DNA of 64,000 nucleotides from Dysgonomonas sp. UBA7710 (GTDB taxonomy: Bacteria; Bacteroidota; Bacteroidia; Bacteroidales; Dysgonomonadaceae). How positions within the stretch are numbered: the stretch's first letter is position 1; each line of letters opens with the position of its first letter. A program made the position numbers and the translations under genes. Of this stretch, positions 6,893 through 16,171 are shown one piece after another. The notes beneath the pieces were generated by a model. That model had not been told where the DNA came from, did no database searches, and saw only the letters and a program-made list of their open reading frames with translations. The stretch is from contig NZ_DLFW01000002.1 in NCBI RefSeq assembly GCF_002482385.1, forward strand, positions 301,514 to 365,513, given 5' to 3'.

Positions 6893-8422
6893 ATGGATAT
6901 ATTATTTTATGTAATAGCTTTCCTAGCCGGAGCAGTCGTGGCGTGGGTGGCTTTGAATTTCATGGCGAATTCAAAGTTTAAACGTCAGGTGAAAGAAGCG
7001 GAGCAGGAAGCTGAAGTAATCAAGAAAAATAAATTGCTGGAAGTAAAAGAGCAGGCATTGCAAATGAAATCTGAGTTTGAGAAACAGGCCAATGCCCGGA
7101 ACTCTAAAATACAGGCAGCAGAGAGTAAAATCAAGCAACGTGAATTGAGCCTGAACCAAAAACAGGAAGAACTCCAACGTAAGAAAAACGAAGCTGACAC
7201 CGTTAAAGCTAATCTGGAAAGTCAGCTGGAGATAGTAGAAAAGAAAAAGCAGGATCTTGATAAACTTCACAAACAAGAAGTGGAAAGACTGGAGGCTCTT
7301 TCCGGATTGTCGGCCGAAGAAGTAAAAGAAAAACTTGTAGAGGCTTTGAAAGATGAGGCGCAATCGCATGCCCAGTCTTATATCAATGAGATAATGGAAG
7401 AGGCTAAGATGACAGCCAATAAGGAAGCGAAGAAGATCGTAATACAGTCTATACAGCGCGTTGCTACGGAAACAGCTATAGAAAATGCAATTACAGTTTT
7501 CCATATAGAGTCTGACGAAATAAAAGGACGTATTATTGGCCGTGAAGGACGTAATATACGTGCATTGGAAGCTGCTACAGGTATTGAAATCGTAGTAGAC
7601 GATACACCGGAAGCGATAGTGCTTTCAGGTTTTGACCCTGTAAGACGTGAAGTAGCCCGTCTGGCATTACACCAGTTGGTAGCAGACGGTCGTATACACC
7701 CTGCCCGTATCGAGGAAGTGGTGGCTAAAGTGAAGAAGCAAATCGAAGAAGAAATTATCGAAACGGGTAAGCGTACTACTATTGATTTGGGTATTCACGG
7801 TTTGCATCCTGAGTTGATACGCCTTGTAGGTAAAATGAAGTACCGTTCATCATACGGACAAAACTTGTTGCAACACGCTCGTGAGACAGCTAACCTGTGT
7901 GCTATTATGGCATCAGAGCTTGGGCTTAATGTAAAGAAAGCAAAAAGAGCCGGATTGTTACACGATATAGGCAAGGTGCCTGATGATGAGCCGGAATTGC
8001 CACATGCATTACTAGGTATGAAGCTTGCAGAGAAATATAAGGAAAAACCGGATATTTGCAATGCTATCGGGGCTCACCACGATGAGGTGGAGATGACAAG
8101 TCTTCTGGCGCCTATTGTACAGGTTTGTGATGCTATATCGGGAGCACGTCCGGGAGCACGCCGTGAAATTGTAGAAGCATATATCAAACGATTGAATGAT
8201 TTGGAGCAATTAGCTCTTTCGTATCCGGGTGTATTAAAGACATATGCTATCCAGGCCGGACGCGAATTGCGTGTAATAGTAGGTGCAGATAAGATAGATG
8301 ATGTAGAAACAGAAAAACTGTCTGCTGATATCGCTAAAAAGATACAGGACGAAATGACTTATCCGGGACAGGTAAAAATCACAGTTATCCGTGAAACCCG
8401 TGCCGTAAGTTACGCCAAGTAG
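6893..8422 (+). CDS. rny: Ribonuclease Y
   Basis: 509 residues, the typical size. RNase Y is a membrane-anchored endoribonuclease that starts mRNA decay. The N-terminal transmembrane helix (about 3-23, FYVIAFLAGAVVAWVAL) is followed by a long Lys/Glu/Gln-rich coiled coil (about 28-170). Next come a KH RNA-binding domain (about 200-265, with GRIIGREGRNIRALE) and an HD catalytic domain (about 325-430) whose metal-binding HD pair is visible in LLHDIGKVPDDE. The C-terminus (VIRETRAVSYAK) is canonical. It is bounded by hairpins at 6802-6850 and 8444-8477, so it is probably transcribed mainly alone. Confidence 0.97.
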   Translation: MDILFYVIAFLAGAVVAWVALNFMANSKFKRQVKEAEQEAEVIKKNKLLEVKEQALQMKSEFEKQANARNSKIQAAESKIKQRELSLNQKQEELQRKKNEADTVKANLESQLEIVEKKKQDLDKLHKQEVERLEALSGLSAEEVKEKLVEALKDEAQSHAQSYINEIMEEAKMTANKEAKKIVIQSIQRVATETAIENAITVFHIESDEIKGRIIGREGRNIRALEAATGIEIVVDDTPEAIVLSGFDPVRREVARLALHQLVADGRIHPARIEEVVAKVKKQIEEEIIETGKRTTIDLGIHGLHPELIRLVGKMKYRSSYGQNLLQHARETANLCAIMASELGLNVKKAKRAGLLHDIGKVPDDEPELPHALLGMKLAEKYKEKPDICNAIGAHHDEVEMTSLLAPIVQVCDAISGARPGARREIVEAYIKRLNDLEQLALSYPGVLKTYAIQAGRELRVIVGADKIDDVETEKLSADIAKKIQDEMTYPGQVKITVIRETRAVSYAK

Positions 8423-8443
8423 GAAAAACAGATTTTATATAAT

Positions 8444-8477
8444 AAAAAACGGAGGCAAACTTTGTCTCCGTTTTTTT
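8444..8477 (+). terminator. Terminator after rny
   Basis: AAAAAACGGAG (8444-8454) pairs with CTCCGTTTTTT (8466-8476), giving an 11-bp stem with a T tract. Confidence 0.92.
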
Positions 8478-9064
8478 GTTTTAAGAAAAGCAGTGTGTGA
8501 CCAAATCTGATTTCTCAGAGGTGTCTTATATAGGTCGCTATTATCCCGGAAAGGTCACAATCTGAATGTATTTTTTTTTGAGGCCGGGTAGAGAAATGCA
8601 AGAGTTGGTGGTAAGTTTATCTATATACAAAGCTGTCAGCTTTTGGCTCTTTGAAGTATTGATTAGCGGATTTGTAAATTCGCATATTAGCAAATGAATG
8701 AAAAGTTGTAACCTTTGTTACTTTTTTTAGTTACCGGTTACTTCGTCCTGCGGGCAATTACCAGCTATGGGAAGCAGCCTATCAATTTTGTTTCACGCAA
8801 AGACACTAAGGCGCAAAGTTTTTACATCTTACCCGTTGTTGACTGATGGCTGATAACTGAAAATACTGTTACCTTTGTTACTTTTTAACAAGTCGTAAGT
8901 TGAAAGTTATATGAGATACCAGTAGGCAAGGCACGAGATACAAGTTGTGAACTGATGACTGCTAACTGTTTACTGAAAAAACTGTTACCTTTGTTACCTT
9001 TTTGGGTAAACGGTATGTAAATAAAATGAAAAAAACAGGCCGAAAAAGAACTAATCAATGTAGT
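8478..9064. other. Gene-free region with dispersed and tandem repeats
   Basis: No plausible gene is present on either strand in this stretch between the rny terminator and the D-lactate dehydrogenase promoter. It holds an 8-base-period array (8661-8700, words such as GATTAGCG and TATTAGCA), GTTACCTTTGTTAC modules near 8705, 8867 and 8982, and the composite repeat described separately (8786-9003). Confidence 0.8.
8786..9003 (+). repeat. Composite dispersed repeat, copy A
   Basis: About 218 bp that match, in the same order but on the opposite strand, the segment 60853-61080. Modules in order: a CGCAAAGACACTAAGGCG octamer block; CATCTTACC; three 7-base words of the NNNACTG/NNNGCTG type; GTTACCTTTGTTAC; AGTCGTA-type heptamers; GAGATACAAGTTGT; a second ACTG heptamer block; and a final GTTACCTTTGTTAC. 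No open frame, transposase or terminal inverted repeat is seen. Copy A has one heptamer fewer than copy B in the first ACTG block. Confidence 0.8.
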
Positions 9065-9097
9065 TTTTGAGGATAAAGGTTATTTTAATTACTTTTG
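9065..9097 (+). promoter_or_regulatory. Promoter of the D-lactate dehydrogenase gene
   Basis: TTTG (9066-9069), a 20-base spacer and TACTTTTG (9090-9097). It overlaps the upstream in-frame ATG at 9067, which argues for translation starting at 9142. Confidence 0.75.
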
Positions 9098-9141
9098 CAA
9101 TCAGGTATAAAGGATTAATAATATATATAGTAGGTAAAGCA

Positions 9142-10152
9142 ATGGCATATAAAATAGCGGTTTTTGACGCAAAGCCTTATGATATGGCTACTTTTAATAA
9201 GGCAAACGAAGCATATGGTTTCGAACTGGTCTATCATAAAGAACATCTTGATAAGAATAATGTGCTTTTGGCAAGTGGGACTGATGCTGTTTGTATTTTT
9301 GTAAATGCAAAGGTAGATGAAGAGGTGGTGACTAAACTTCATTCCTATGGTGTAAAACTGATTGCATTGCGTTGTGCCGGGTTTAATAATGTAGACATAG
9401 CAGCAGCCGCCAGAAAGGGCATAAAGGTAGTGCGCGTTCCTGATTATTCACCTCATGCTATTGCCGAACATACATTGGCTTTGATGCTTTGTCTCAATAG
9501 AAAGGTTCATCGTGCATTTTTGCGTACACGCGACGGAAACTTTTCATTGATAGGATTTCAGGGATTCGATATGTATGGCAAGACTATCGGTGTGATCGGT
9601 ACGGGCAAGATAGGGAAAGTCGCTACAGGTCTCTTTCAGGGGCTGGGTATGAATGTGCTGGCTTATGACTTATATCCGGATACAAAATGGGCTGATGCTA
9701 CAGGCGTTAAGTATGTGTCACTGGATGAATTGTATGCTAGTGCCAATATTATTACATTACATTGTCCGTTAACAAAAGAGACTGAATATCTTATCTGTGA
9801 CGAATCCATCGCTAAAATGAAAGAAGGGGTAATGATTATCAACACCGGGCGTGGAAAGTTGATCCATACCAGACATTTGATAGAAGGGCTGCTTGGTGGT
9901 AAGGTCGGTTATGCAGGTCTGGATGTGTATGAAGAAGAAGGGGCTTATTTCTATGAAGACCATTCGGATAGTGTGATGACTGATGATGTGCTTGCCCGGT
10001 TACTGTCTTTCAATAATGTGATCGTGACATCTCATCAGGCTTTCTTTACACAGGAGGCCATGTCGAATATTGCACACACAACTATGAATAATATCCTTGA
10101 TTTCTTCGATGGTAAAGAGTTGAAAAACGAGGTTGTATATAATAAAGCTTAG
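9142..10152 (+). CDS. ldhA: D-lactate dehydrogenase (D-2-hydroxyacid dehydrogenase family)
   Basis: 336 residues from the ATG at 9142, preceded by AGGTAAAG. Earlier in-frame ATGs lie in the promoter. The enzyme reduces pyruvate to D-lactate with NADH, regenerating NAD+ in fermentation. Visible features are the Rossmann motif GTGKIG (153-158), the acidic residue after the next strand (YDLYPD), and the catalytic trio Arg237 (NTGRGKL), Glu264 (DVYEEEG) and His298 (SHQAFFT). It is 29 bases upstream of the amidase gene on the same strand, but metabolically unrelated. LdhA is the best fit; another 2-hydroxyacid substrate cannot be excluded. Confidence 0.9.
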   Translation: MAYKIAVFDAKPYDMATFNKANEAYGFELVYHKEHLDKNNVLLASGTDAVCIFVNAKVDEEVVTKLHSYGVKLIALRCAGFNNVDIAAAARKGIKVVRVPDYSPHAIAEHTLALMLCLNRKVHRAFLRTRDGNFSLIGFQGFDMYGKTIGVIGTGKIGKVATGLFQGLGMNVLAYDLYPDTKWADATGVKYVSLDELYASANIITLHCPLTKETEYLICDESIAKMKEGVMIINTGRGKLIHTRHLIEGLLGGKVGYAGLDVYEEEGAYFYEDHSDSVMTDDVLARLLSFNNVIVTSHQAFFTQEAMSNIAHTTMNNILDFFDGKELKNEVVYNKA

Positions 10153-10181
10153 TGTAAATTTCATACAGTTAAATTGTAAGT

Positions 10182-11453
10182 ATGAAACGGTTCTTTATTC
10201 TTTTTGTTTATATATTCATGTTCTTGGGAATCACAATTGCTGCTGAGCCTAAGTTTGTCGTTGTTATCGATGCCGGGCATGGAGGTAAGGACGGTGGAGC
10301 AGTGAGGGGTATATATAAGGAGAAAGATATAAATCTGGGAGTAGCTAAAACTTTGGGGGAACTGATAGAAGCAAACTTTAATGATGTGAAAGTTGTTTAT
10401 ACCCGTAAGACGGATGTTTTTGTAGACTTGGATAAGCGGACGCAGATAGCCAATAAAGCTAAAGCCAATTTGTTTATATCCATTCATACAAATTCAACGG
10501 CTTCAAAGACGACTAATGCTTCCGGTGCCGATACTTATATATTAGGGTTAGCGCGTAGCGCTGAAAACCTGGAAGTAGCAAAACGGGAAAACTCCGTTAT
10601 CCTGTTAGAGGACAATTATACATCGAAGTATGAAGGCTTCGACCCCAATTCGACGGAGTCGTACATTATATTTGAGTTCATATCGAATAAATATATGGAG
10701 CAAAGCCTGCAATTTGCGGATTATGTACAAAAGGATTTTAAAAATATCGCAAAACGTACCGATAGAGGCGTGCGGCAAGCCGGATTTCTTGTGTTAAGAA
10801 AAACCAGTATGCCAAGTGTGCTTATCGAACTCGGGTTTATCAATAATCAGGCAGAAGCTAAATATTTATCTTCCCGATTGGGCCAGAGGGCGATGGCGAC
10901 CGCTATATACTCGGGATTTAAAAAATATAAACGGGAATTTGATAAAAAGCAAGGCCGCTATGTTGCAGCTCCGGATAAAAATGAGGAAATCGATGATATT
11001 GCAGTTGACGAAGCTATCATAAAAGACAAAGCGGTCATTCAAGATACTTATGCCGTAGAGAAAGTCGATACTCCGGTTGCGAAAGAATCGGCCAGAGTAA
11101 AAAATATGGTAGAAGTACCAAAGAAAAGAGAGCAATCTCCAAAGAAGATCGGAGAAACCCCAAAAAAGGAGACTGAGCCTTCAGCAAAGACGGAGAAAGC
11201 AGCAACAAGGAATATTAGCAATCAGACAGAGTACCGGGTACAGTTCTTGGTGTCGCCAAAGAAACTCTCAGACAACTCAAAAGAATTTAAAGATCTTTCA
11301 CCGGTTTCATTTTATAGAGATGGCAGCAGCTATAAATATACTTATGGCTCAACAACAGATTATAATGAGATAATTAAAATACAGCGTCAAGTCAGGGCTA
11401 AATTTAAAGATGCGTTTGTAGTAAAATTTAAAAACGGGGAACGTATTAAATAA
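10182..11453 (+). CDS. N-acetylmuramoyl-L-alanine amidase (Amidase_3) with SPOR-like C-terminus
   Basis: 423 residues. A signal peptide (1-21, ending IAA) sends it to the periplasm, where it would cleave the bond between muramic acid and the stem peptide during cell separation. Zinc ligands of Amidase_3 are visible: His in DAGHGG (about 30-35), Glu in YKEKDINL and His in SIHTN; the catalytic Glu is in LIELGFINN. A charged Lys/Glu/Pro-rich linker (about 255-345) leads to a roughly 75-residue C-terminal domain (YRVQFLVSPKKL) that resembles a SPOR peptidoglycan-binding fold. The mlaD-like gene follows after 119 bases. Confidence 0.92.
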   Translation: MKRFFILFVYIFMFLGITIAAEPKFVVVIDAGHGGKDGGAVRGIYKEKDINLGVAKTLGELIEANFNDVKVVYTRKTDVFVDLDKRTQIANKAKANLFISIHTNSTASKTTNASGADTYILGLARSAENLEVAKRENSVILLEDNYTSKYEGFDPNSTESYIIFEFISNKYMEQSLQFADYVQKDFKNIAKRTDRGVRQAGFLVLRKTSMPSVLIELGFINNQAEAKYLSSRLGQRAMATAIYSGFKKYKREFDKKQGRYVAAPDKNEEIDDIAVDEAIIKDKAVIQDTYAVEKVDTPVAKESARVKNMVEVPKKREQSPKKIGETPKKETEPSAKTEKAATRNISNQTEYRVQFLVSPKKLSDNSKEFKDLSPVSFYRDGSSYKYTYGSTTDYNEIIKIQRQVRAKFKDAFVVKFKNGERIK

Positions 11454-11572
11454 GTAATGGCAAAACACTATGTGGGTGGGAGACGGTTTTTAATAATAAC
11501 TATTTGTTGTATTTAAACTTAGCAAAATAATAAATAGGTCTGCGACCTTAGAATTACATATATTTAACAGTT

Positions 11573-12460
11573 ATGAGTAAAATGTCGAAAGAAGTAAAAA
11601 TAGGTATAGCCTTTGTAATCGCAATTTTCCTTTTGTATTACGGCATCAGTTTTCTGAAAGGGGTAAATCTTTTTAAACCATCAAATTCATATATTGTCGT
11701 CTTTGACGATGTGTCAGGGCTAACCCAGTCTACACCTGTTACGCTGAATGGTTTTCAGGTAGGTCTGGTATCTTCCATGGAGCTTGATCCTAAAAATCAA
11801 AAACGTGTGATTGTATACCTGAATATGGACAAAGGCATGGAGATACCCAAAGGTAGCAAAATGTCGCTGGATGTTTCTGTTCTGGGCTCGGCAACAATCA
11901 TGCTTGAGACTAATCCTTATACAAAGGAGAACCTTTCTTCCACAGATACTATAAAAGGTATCCGGGTGAAAGGGATGCTAGATGCGGCAGGTACTATGCT
12001 GCCTCAGGTAGAACAGCTTATACCGAAGATTGATTCGATACTTATCGGCCTTCAGACGCTGGTGAACAATCCTGCATTGAACCAGTCACTGACAGATATC
12101 AATCAGATTACAGGCGACCTGGCCAAATCGACCAAACAACTGAATTCTATGATGACCACCTTAAATAAGGATGTTCCTGCCATAACCGGAAATCTGGGTA
12201 AAATGTCTAATGACCTAAGCAGTGTGTCGGGCAAGATAAATCAAATGGATTTGGCTTCCACATTCAGGTCTGTAGATTCTACGATGAAAAATATAGAATA
12301 TCTTTCTACGAAAATCACATCTAAAGATAATTCTTTGGGATTATTATTGAATGATCGTCAATTATATGATAGTATTAACGGAACAATTAGTAATGCTTCG
12401 TTGTTACTTAAAGACGTAAGGCAAAATCCATCCCGTTATATTAATGTAAAGGTCTTTTAA
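11573..12460 (+). CDS. MCE/MlaD family lipid-transport protein
   Basis: 295 residues with one N-terminal transmembrane helix (about 9-29) and a single MCE domain (about 36-120: VFDDVSGLTQSTPVTLNGFQVG, then VLGSATIMLE). The rest (about 140-290) is Ser/Thr/Asn-rich helical sequence with repeated K.L......D motifs, as in MlaD-like substrate-binding proteins. These proteins bind phospholipids at the periplasmic face of an MlaFE ABC transporter. The usual mlaE and mlaF partners are not adjacent. The conserved C-terminal NPSRYINVKVF motif is typical of Bacteroidota members. It precedes dnaA by 322 bases. Confidence 0.9.
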   Translation: MSKMSKEVKIGIAFVIAIFLLYYGISFLKGVNLFKPSNSYIVVFDDVSGLTQSTPVTLNGFQVGLVSSMELDPKNQKRVIVYLNMDKGMEIPKGSKMSLDVSVLGSATIMLETNPYTKENLSSTDTIKGIRVKGMLDAAGTMLPQVEQLIPKIDSILIGLQTLVNNPALNQSLTDINQITGDLAKSTKQLNSMMTTLNKDVPAITGNLGKMSNDLSSVSGKINQMDLASTFRSVDSTMKNIEYLSTKITSKDNSLGLLLNDRQLYDSINGTISNASLLLKDVRQNPSRYINVKVF

Positions 12461-12782
12461 ACCATTCTATTTAGAATTGATCTAAATAAGTAAAAATATT
12501 TTTTTTGCTTAATAGTGTCACCCTTATACTTTTCGGGCAGTATTACGAAATTGTTAAAACGTAATTAAAATGCTATTAAAAACGCAATTGATTGATTATT
12601 AGTTAGTTATTTATGTAGATAGGGGTGATTTTGTAATTACGTCATAAGTCATTGAAATTAAAACAGATGTTTCTAAAACTAGAAATCCAAATTTGGGGGC
12701 ACTTTTTTTTTATGAAATAAATGATGAAATTTACATTACGAAATCGAGAGAGTAATATAGACAAAAATAACTAAACTAATAA
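12461..12782. other. Intergenic region between mlaD-like gene and dnaA
   Basis: 322 bases, strongly AT-rich. A perfect 8-bp hairpin (TATTTAGA 12468-12475 with TCTAAATA 12481-12488) with a T run at 12497-12506 could be a weak terminator. I saw no cluster of TTATCCACA-type DnaA boxes, so nothing marks it as a replication origin, and no convincing TTTG/TAnnTTTG promoter for dnaA was found by eye. Confidence 0.5.
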
Positions 12783-14186
12783 ATGAATCCTTCTTCAACT
12801 CAAAATTTATGGGCTAATTGTTTAACGGTCATTCAGGATAATATACCTGAAGCGGCTTTCAAAACATGGTTCTTACCTATTGTACCCTTATCCTATGAAA
12901 ATAAGGTATTTACAATACAGGTACCAAGCCAATTCTTTTATGAGTATCTGGAAGATAAGTTTGTCGATTTACTGAAAACCACTCTGCATCGCGAAATCGG
13001 TAAAGATACAATATTACAGTATCGCATATTGATGGAGAATACAACTAATACAGTTGTAGATTATAGAGGTGACGCTAAGACATTACCTGTTGATAAGGGA
13101 CATATTAAAAGCTCCAATAAAGTACCTAATCCTTTTCAGAAAGTTGTTGCGGATGATTTTGACTCTCAGTTGAATCTGAAATATACATTTGATAACTTTT
13201 TTGAAGGAGAAAGTAATAAACTGGCCCGGACTGCAGGTGAGACTATAACAAAAAATCCTGGCAAGACGGCTTTTAATCCGTTGTTTCTTCATGGTACATC
13301 CGGTGTGGGTAAAACCCATCTCTGTCATGCCATAGGGACACGTATAAAAGAGCTGTTTCCGGAGAAACGTGTATTATATGTGTCGGCTCACTTATTTAAA
13401 ATTCAGTATGCTGATGCCGGACGTTATAATACGACCAATGACTTTATCAACTTCTATCAGGGTATCGACGTACTTATCATAGATGATATACATGAATTGG
13501 CTGGAATAGAGCGTACTCAGAATACACTATTCCATATATTCAATCATCTGCATCAGAATAACAAGCAGCTTATCCTTACTTCAGACAAAGCTCCGGCTGA
13601 GCTTCAGGGAGTAGAGGAGCGTTTGCTCACACGTTTCAGATGGGGTTTGACCACGAAAATAGATCATCCCGATAAGGGTTTGAGGTCAAAGATCCTTCAA
13701 AATAAGATTCTTCACGATGGGTTGTCCATACCTGAAGATGTGGTGGACTATATAGCAGAGAATGTAACAGATAATGCGCGCGATCTCGAAGGTATTATCG
13801 TATCTATTATGGCACATTCCCTAGTATATAATAAAGAAATAGATTTATCTTTGGCCAGACGTGTCATCGGACAGGCAATAAAGAAAATTGAAGCAAAGAA
13901 AATAACAATCAACGCAATAGAATCTGTTGTTTGTGACTTCTATAATATAAAGAGTGAGTTGATTCATACTGCTTCCCGCAAGCGGCAGATAGTCCAAGCC
14001 AGACAGGTGACTATGTATCTGTCGAAGAGTTATACCGAAATGTCTCTGGCTCAGATCGGGTCTCTCATAGGCAAGAAGAATCATGCGACAGTACTTCATG
14101 CTTGTAAGACAGTGAAAGAGCAAATGGAAGTAGACAAAGTATTCCGGGACGAAATAGCAGAAATAGAGAAAAAAATAAAAAGCTGA
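12783..14186 (+). CDS. dnaA: Chromosomal replication initiator protein DnaA
   Basis: 467 residues. Domain I (1-about 85, LWANCLTVIQDNIPEAAFKTWF) handles self-association and helicase loading. A short linker leads to the AAA+ ATPase (about 135-345) with Walker A GTSGVGKTH (171-179), Walker B VLIIDDIHEL and the arginine-finger region ERLLTRFRWGL. The C-terminal DNA-binding domain IV carries the signature AQIGSLIGKKNHATVLHA. DnaA binds DnaA boxes at oriC and melts it. As often in Bacteroidota, dnaN, recF and gyrB are not neighbours. Its stop codon lies inside a hairpin terminator stem. Confidence 0.98.
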   Translation: MNPSSTQNLWANCLTVIQDNIPEAAFKTWFLPIVPLSYENKVFTIQVPSQFFYEYLEDKFVDLLKTTLHREIGKDTILQYRILMENTTNTVVDYRGDAKTLPVDKGHIKSSNKVPNPFQKVVADDFDSQLNLKYTFDNFFEGESNKLARTAGETITKNPGKTAFNPLFLHGTSGVGKTHLCHAIGTRIKELFPEKRVLYVSAHLFKIQYADAGRYNTTNDFINFYQGIDVLIIDDIHELAGIERTQNTLFHIFNHLHQNNKQLILTSDKAPAELQGVEERLLTRFRWGLTTKIDHPDKGLRSKILQNKILHDGLSIPEDVVDYIAENVTDNARDLEGIIVSIMAHSLVYNKEIDLSLARRVIGQAIKKIEAKKITINAIESVVCDFYNIKSELIHTASRKRQIVQARQVTMYLSKSYTEMSLAQIGSLIGKKNHATVLHACKTVKEQMEVDKVFRDEIAEIEKKIKS

Positions 14187-14208
14187 GGGCGTTAGTTCTC
14201 AGCTTTTT
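14177..14208 (+). terminator. Terminator overlapping the dnaA stop codon
   Basis: AAAAGCTGAG (14177-14186) pairs with CTCAGCTTTT (14198-14207), and the T run continues. The dnaA TGA is in the left arm. Confidence 0.85.
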
Positions 14209-14260
14209 AGCTTCGTCTTGATGCCCTGTTAAGATACTTTGTGTTTACTATAATTATTGA

Positions 14261-16153
14261 TCATGATTTCCTTAATACTAACTTCCTTTTTGTCGCAGCA
14301 GTAATTTCAGAGAAGAAAGCCTTGATCTCTTTATACTGCGATTTATCATACCGTCCTGTAAAGATATCAATATTTTGAATATATATAATCTTATTCCCAT
14401 CTTGTTTTACTTCTGTTTCGAATTTACCAAAGGGAGTTGTCAGGGATATATTCTTGGGTAAAGATTCAGTTGTGTATGATTCTGGAATATTGATAATGAT
14501 GGAGTCGGATTCTGAAAACCCATTGTTAATCACAATGTCCTGAATGCGCGTATTGGATGAAAACATATTATAGCTTCCTTTTTCCAGAGGGCATGCCGGG
14601 ATAAATAAACGGGTACCTGTTTTATTTACAAAATCAGTAGCTATAAAGTCAGCGGATAAAGCGCAGGACGGTAGTGATGACTTATCCTCGTTTGTCCTTA
14701 TATTATCTATTTGTACTTTAGGAAATCTGACATTTCGGTTGATGTATCCGATTACTTTTTCTCTGTCCTTTGATGTCATGGCAAATACATTGTAAAGATA
14801 TCCATGCAGATGTTCAACAAAGGCCAGGGTGCCATTTGCTGTCCCATCTTCGGAGACATTAATAGTTATTATTGATTCCTGTTTATTGTCTTTATCCTGA
14901 TACCTGGCAACTTGACAAACTTTACCTCCGTTTTCAGTTACAACAAGGGCGTCATGCCCGGCTATATTATCGTGGATATAGCCAAAAGGTATTGTTTGAG
15001 AGGTACATTCGAGCCATAAGCTGTCATTCTGAAGGGGTACAAGTAAAATAGCATGATTAGTTTCACTTATATTCGAAAAGCCTTTAGTAAAGGACTTCCT
15101 ATTTCCGGAATATATCTCACAATAGTTTGAAGGGATACCAATTGCATTTAGCATAGCTTTCATTTCGTTTGATAAGCCTTTGCAATCTCCGAACCCTGTT
15201 TTCATTGTGGTTGATGCTTCTATTGGCTGAAATCCTCCGATACCTAATTGAATACTAACATACCGGGAATTCTCTTGCAGGTATTTAAATAATATCTCTA
15301 CCTTTTCTCTATCCGTTTTGGCATCTTTTACAAGTGATTTAAGCTTGTCAACAATATCATTTGGTAAAGCATCACGTCCTTTGAGTAAACCGGACACCCA
15401 CATGCCATAGTTCTTCCAATCCGACATATTCCCACAAGAGGAATCATAGCAAAAATCAGCCGGAGCAATCAATACTCTCGGATATATATCCCTTAGCGCA
15501 GGAGCCAAAGGTTCACTGTTGATCGCTTTGAGGTTGTTTGCGGTAAATGAATATATGTGTTTATTACCTACAATTTCATCTTTAACATTACAATCGAAAT
15601 TTGCATCATATCTCAGATTCATATCCGCAGGCAGTTCTATCCTGTAACTGGCATTGACCAGCGATTGCATATAACTTTGAATAGGTGTGAAAGCGGGGTA
15701 TGAGATTATACCGTTCTTCCATTTTTCTTCATATGTATATTCTATCGTGTATGGATATGTGGGAACCTTATATTCATAGACAATAGAGTAGGCATCTGTT
15801 GCCATCTGGTCGGACATGGAAGATATCGTCAAATCTTTCTTTCCGATTTTCCGTATAATGCTACCTGATGCATTTTTTATGACAGCAGAAAAATCTTTCA
15901 TTTCCTTAAATTTGTCATTATAAGCATAAAAATGGGCAAAACCTTCTCCTTGTTTGCTGAGGATTGTCATTGTTTTCGTCACCTTACATGTGGCATTATT
16001 CCTATCCGTCTGGATTATTACTATATCGGAATTCTGGACAATCGCAACCGCATTTTCACGGAGGCTGTCGGAAGCCTGGTTTGTCGAATTACCATTTGCA
16101 TATGCTATTACAGATGATAATATATAGAGAGTTAGAATGAAATGTCTGTACAT
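14261..16153 (-). CDS. DUF3857 / transglutaminase-like secreted protein (catalytic form)
   Basis: 630 residues with a signal peptide (1-19, ending AYA). An N-terminal DUF3857 domain (about 35-220, including YSIVYEYKVPTYPYTIEYTY) is followed by a transglutaminase-like core (about 285-400). The catalytic cysteine is in GFGDCKGLSN and the histidine in ETNHAILL; the third position is Glu in WLECTS rather than the more usual Asp. A beta-rich C-terminal domain completes it. Substrates of this family are unknown; it may crosslink or hydrolyse peptides in the periplasm. It lies 18 bases downstream of a degenerate paralogue, in what looks like one two-gene operon. Confidence 0.85.
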   Translation of the reverse strand: MYRHFILTLYILSSVIAYANGNSTNQASDSLRENAVAIVQNSDIVIIQTDRNNATCKVTKTMTILSKQGEGFAHFYAYNDKFKEMKDFSAVIKNASGSIIRKIGKKDLTISSMSDQMATDAYSIVYEYKVPTYPYTIEYTYEEKWKNGIISYPAFTPIQSYMQSLVNASYRIELPADMNLRYDANFDCNVKDEIVGNKHIYSFTANNLKAINSEPLAPALRDIYPRVLIAPADFCYDSSCGNMSDWKNYGMWVSGLLKGRDALPNDIVDKLKSLVKDAKTDREKVEILFKYLQENSRYVSIQLGIGGFQPIEASTTMKTGFGDCKGLSNEMKAMLNAIGIPSNYCEIYSGNRKSFTKGFSNISETNHAILLVPLQNDSLWLECTSQTIPFGYIHDNIAGHDALVVTENGGKVCQVARYQDKDNKQESIITINVSEDGTANGTLAFVEHLHGYLYNVFAMTSKDREKVIGYINRNVRFPKVQIDNIRTNEDKSSLPSCALSADFIATDFVNKTGTRLFIPACPLEKGSYNMFSSNTRIQDIVINNGFSESDSIIINIPESYTTESLPKNISLTTPFGKFETEVKQDGNKIIYIQNIDIFTGRYDKSQYKEIKAFFSEITAATKRKLVLRKS

Positions 16154-16171
16154 AATGGTTGTGGTTCTTAT

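Noticed and set aside
6971..7504. Long antisense frame within rny
   Set aside because: It mirrors the Lys/Glu-rich coiled coil of RNase Y (giving Phe/Leu-rich antisense sequence) and has no independent signals.
8661..9003. Possible CRISPR array
   Set aside because: Words repeat directly with 7-8 base period and no unique spacers of constant length, and no cas gene is nearby.
8786..9003. Composite repeat as an insertion sequence
   Set aside because: Too short for a transposase, with no terminal inverted repeats or obvious target duplication.
9067..9141. N-terminal extension of the D-lactate dehydrogenase
   Set aside because: The upstream ATG lies inside the TTTG/TACTTTTG promoter and the extra residues are not part of the conserved family start.
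12461..12782. Replication origin upstream of dnaA
   Set aside because: No cluster of DnaA boxes is visible, and in Bacteroidota dnaA is often not at oriC; AT-richness alone is not enough.
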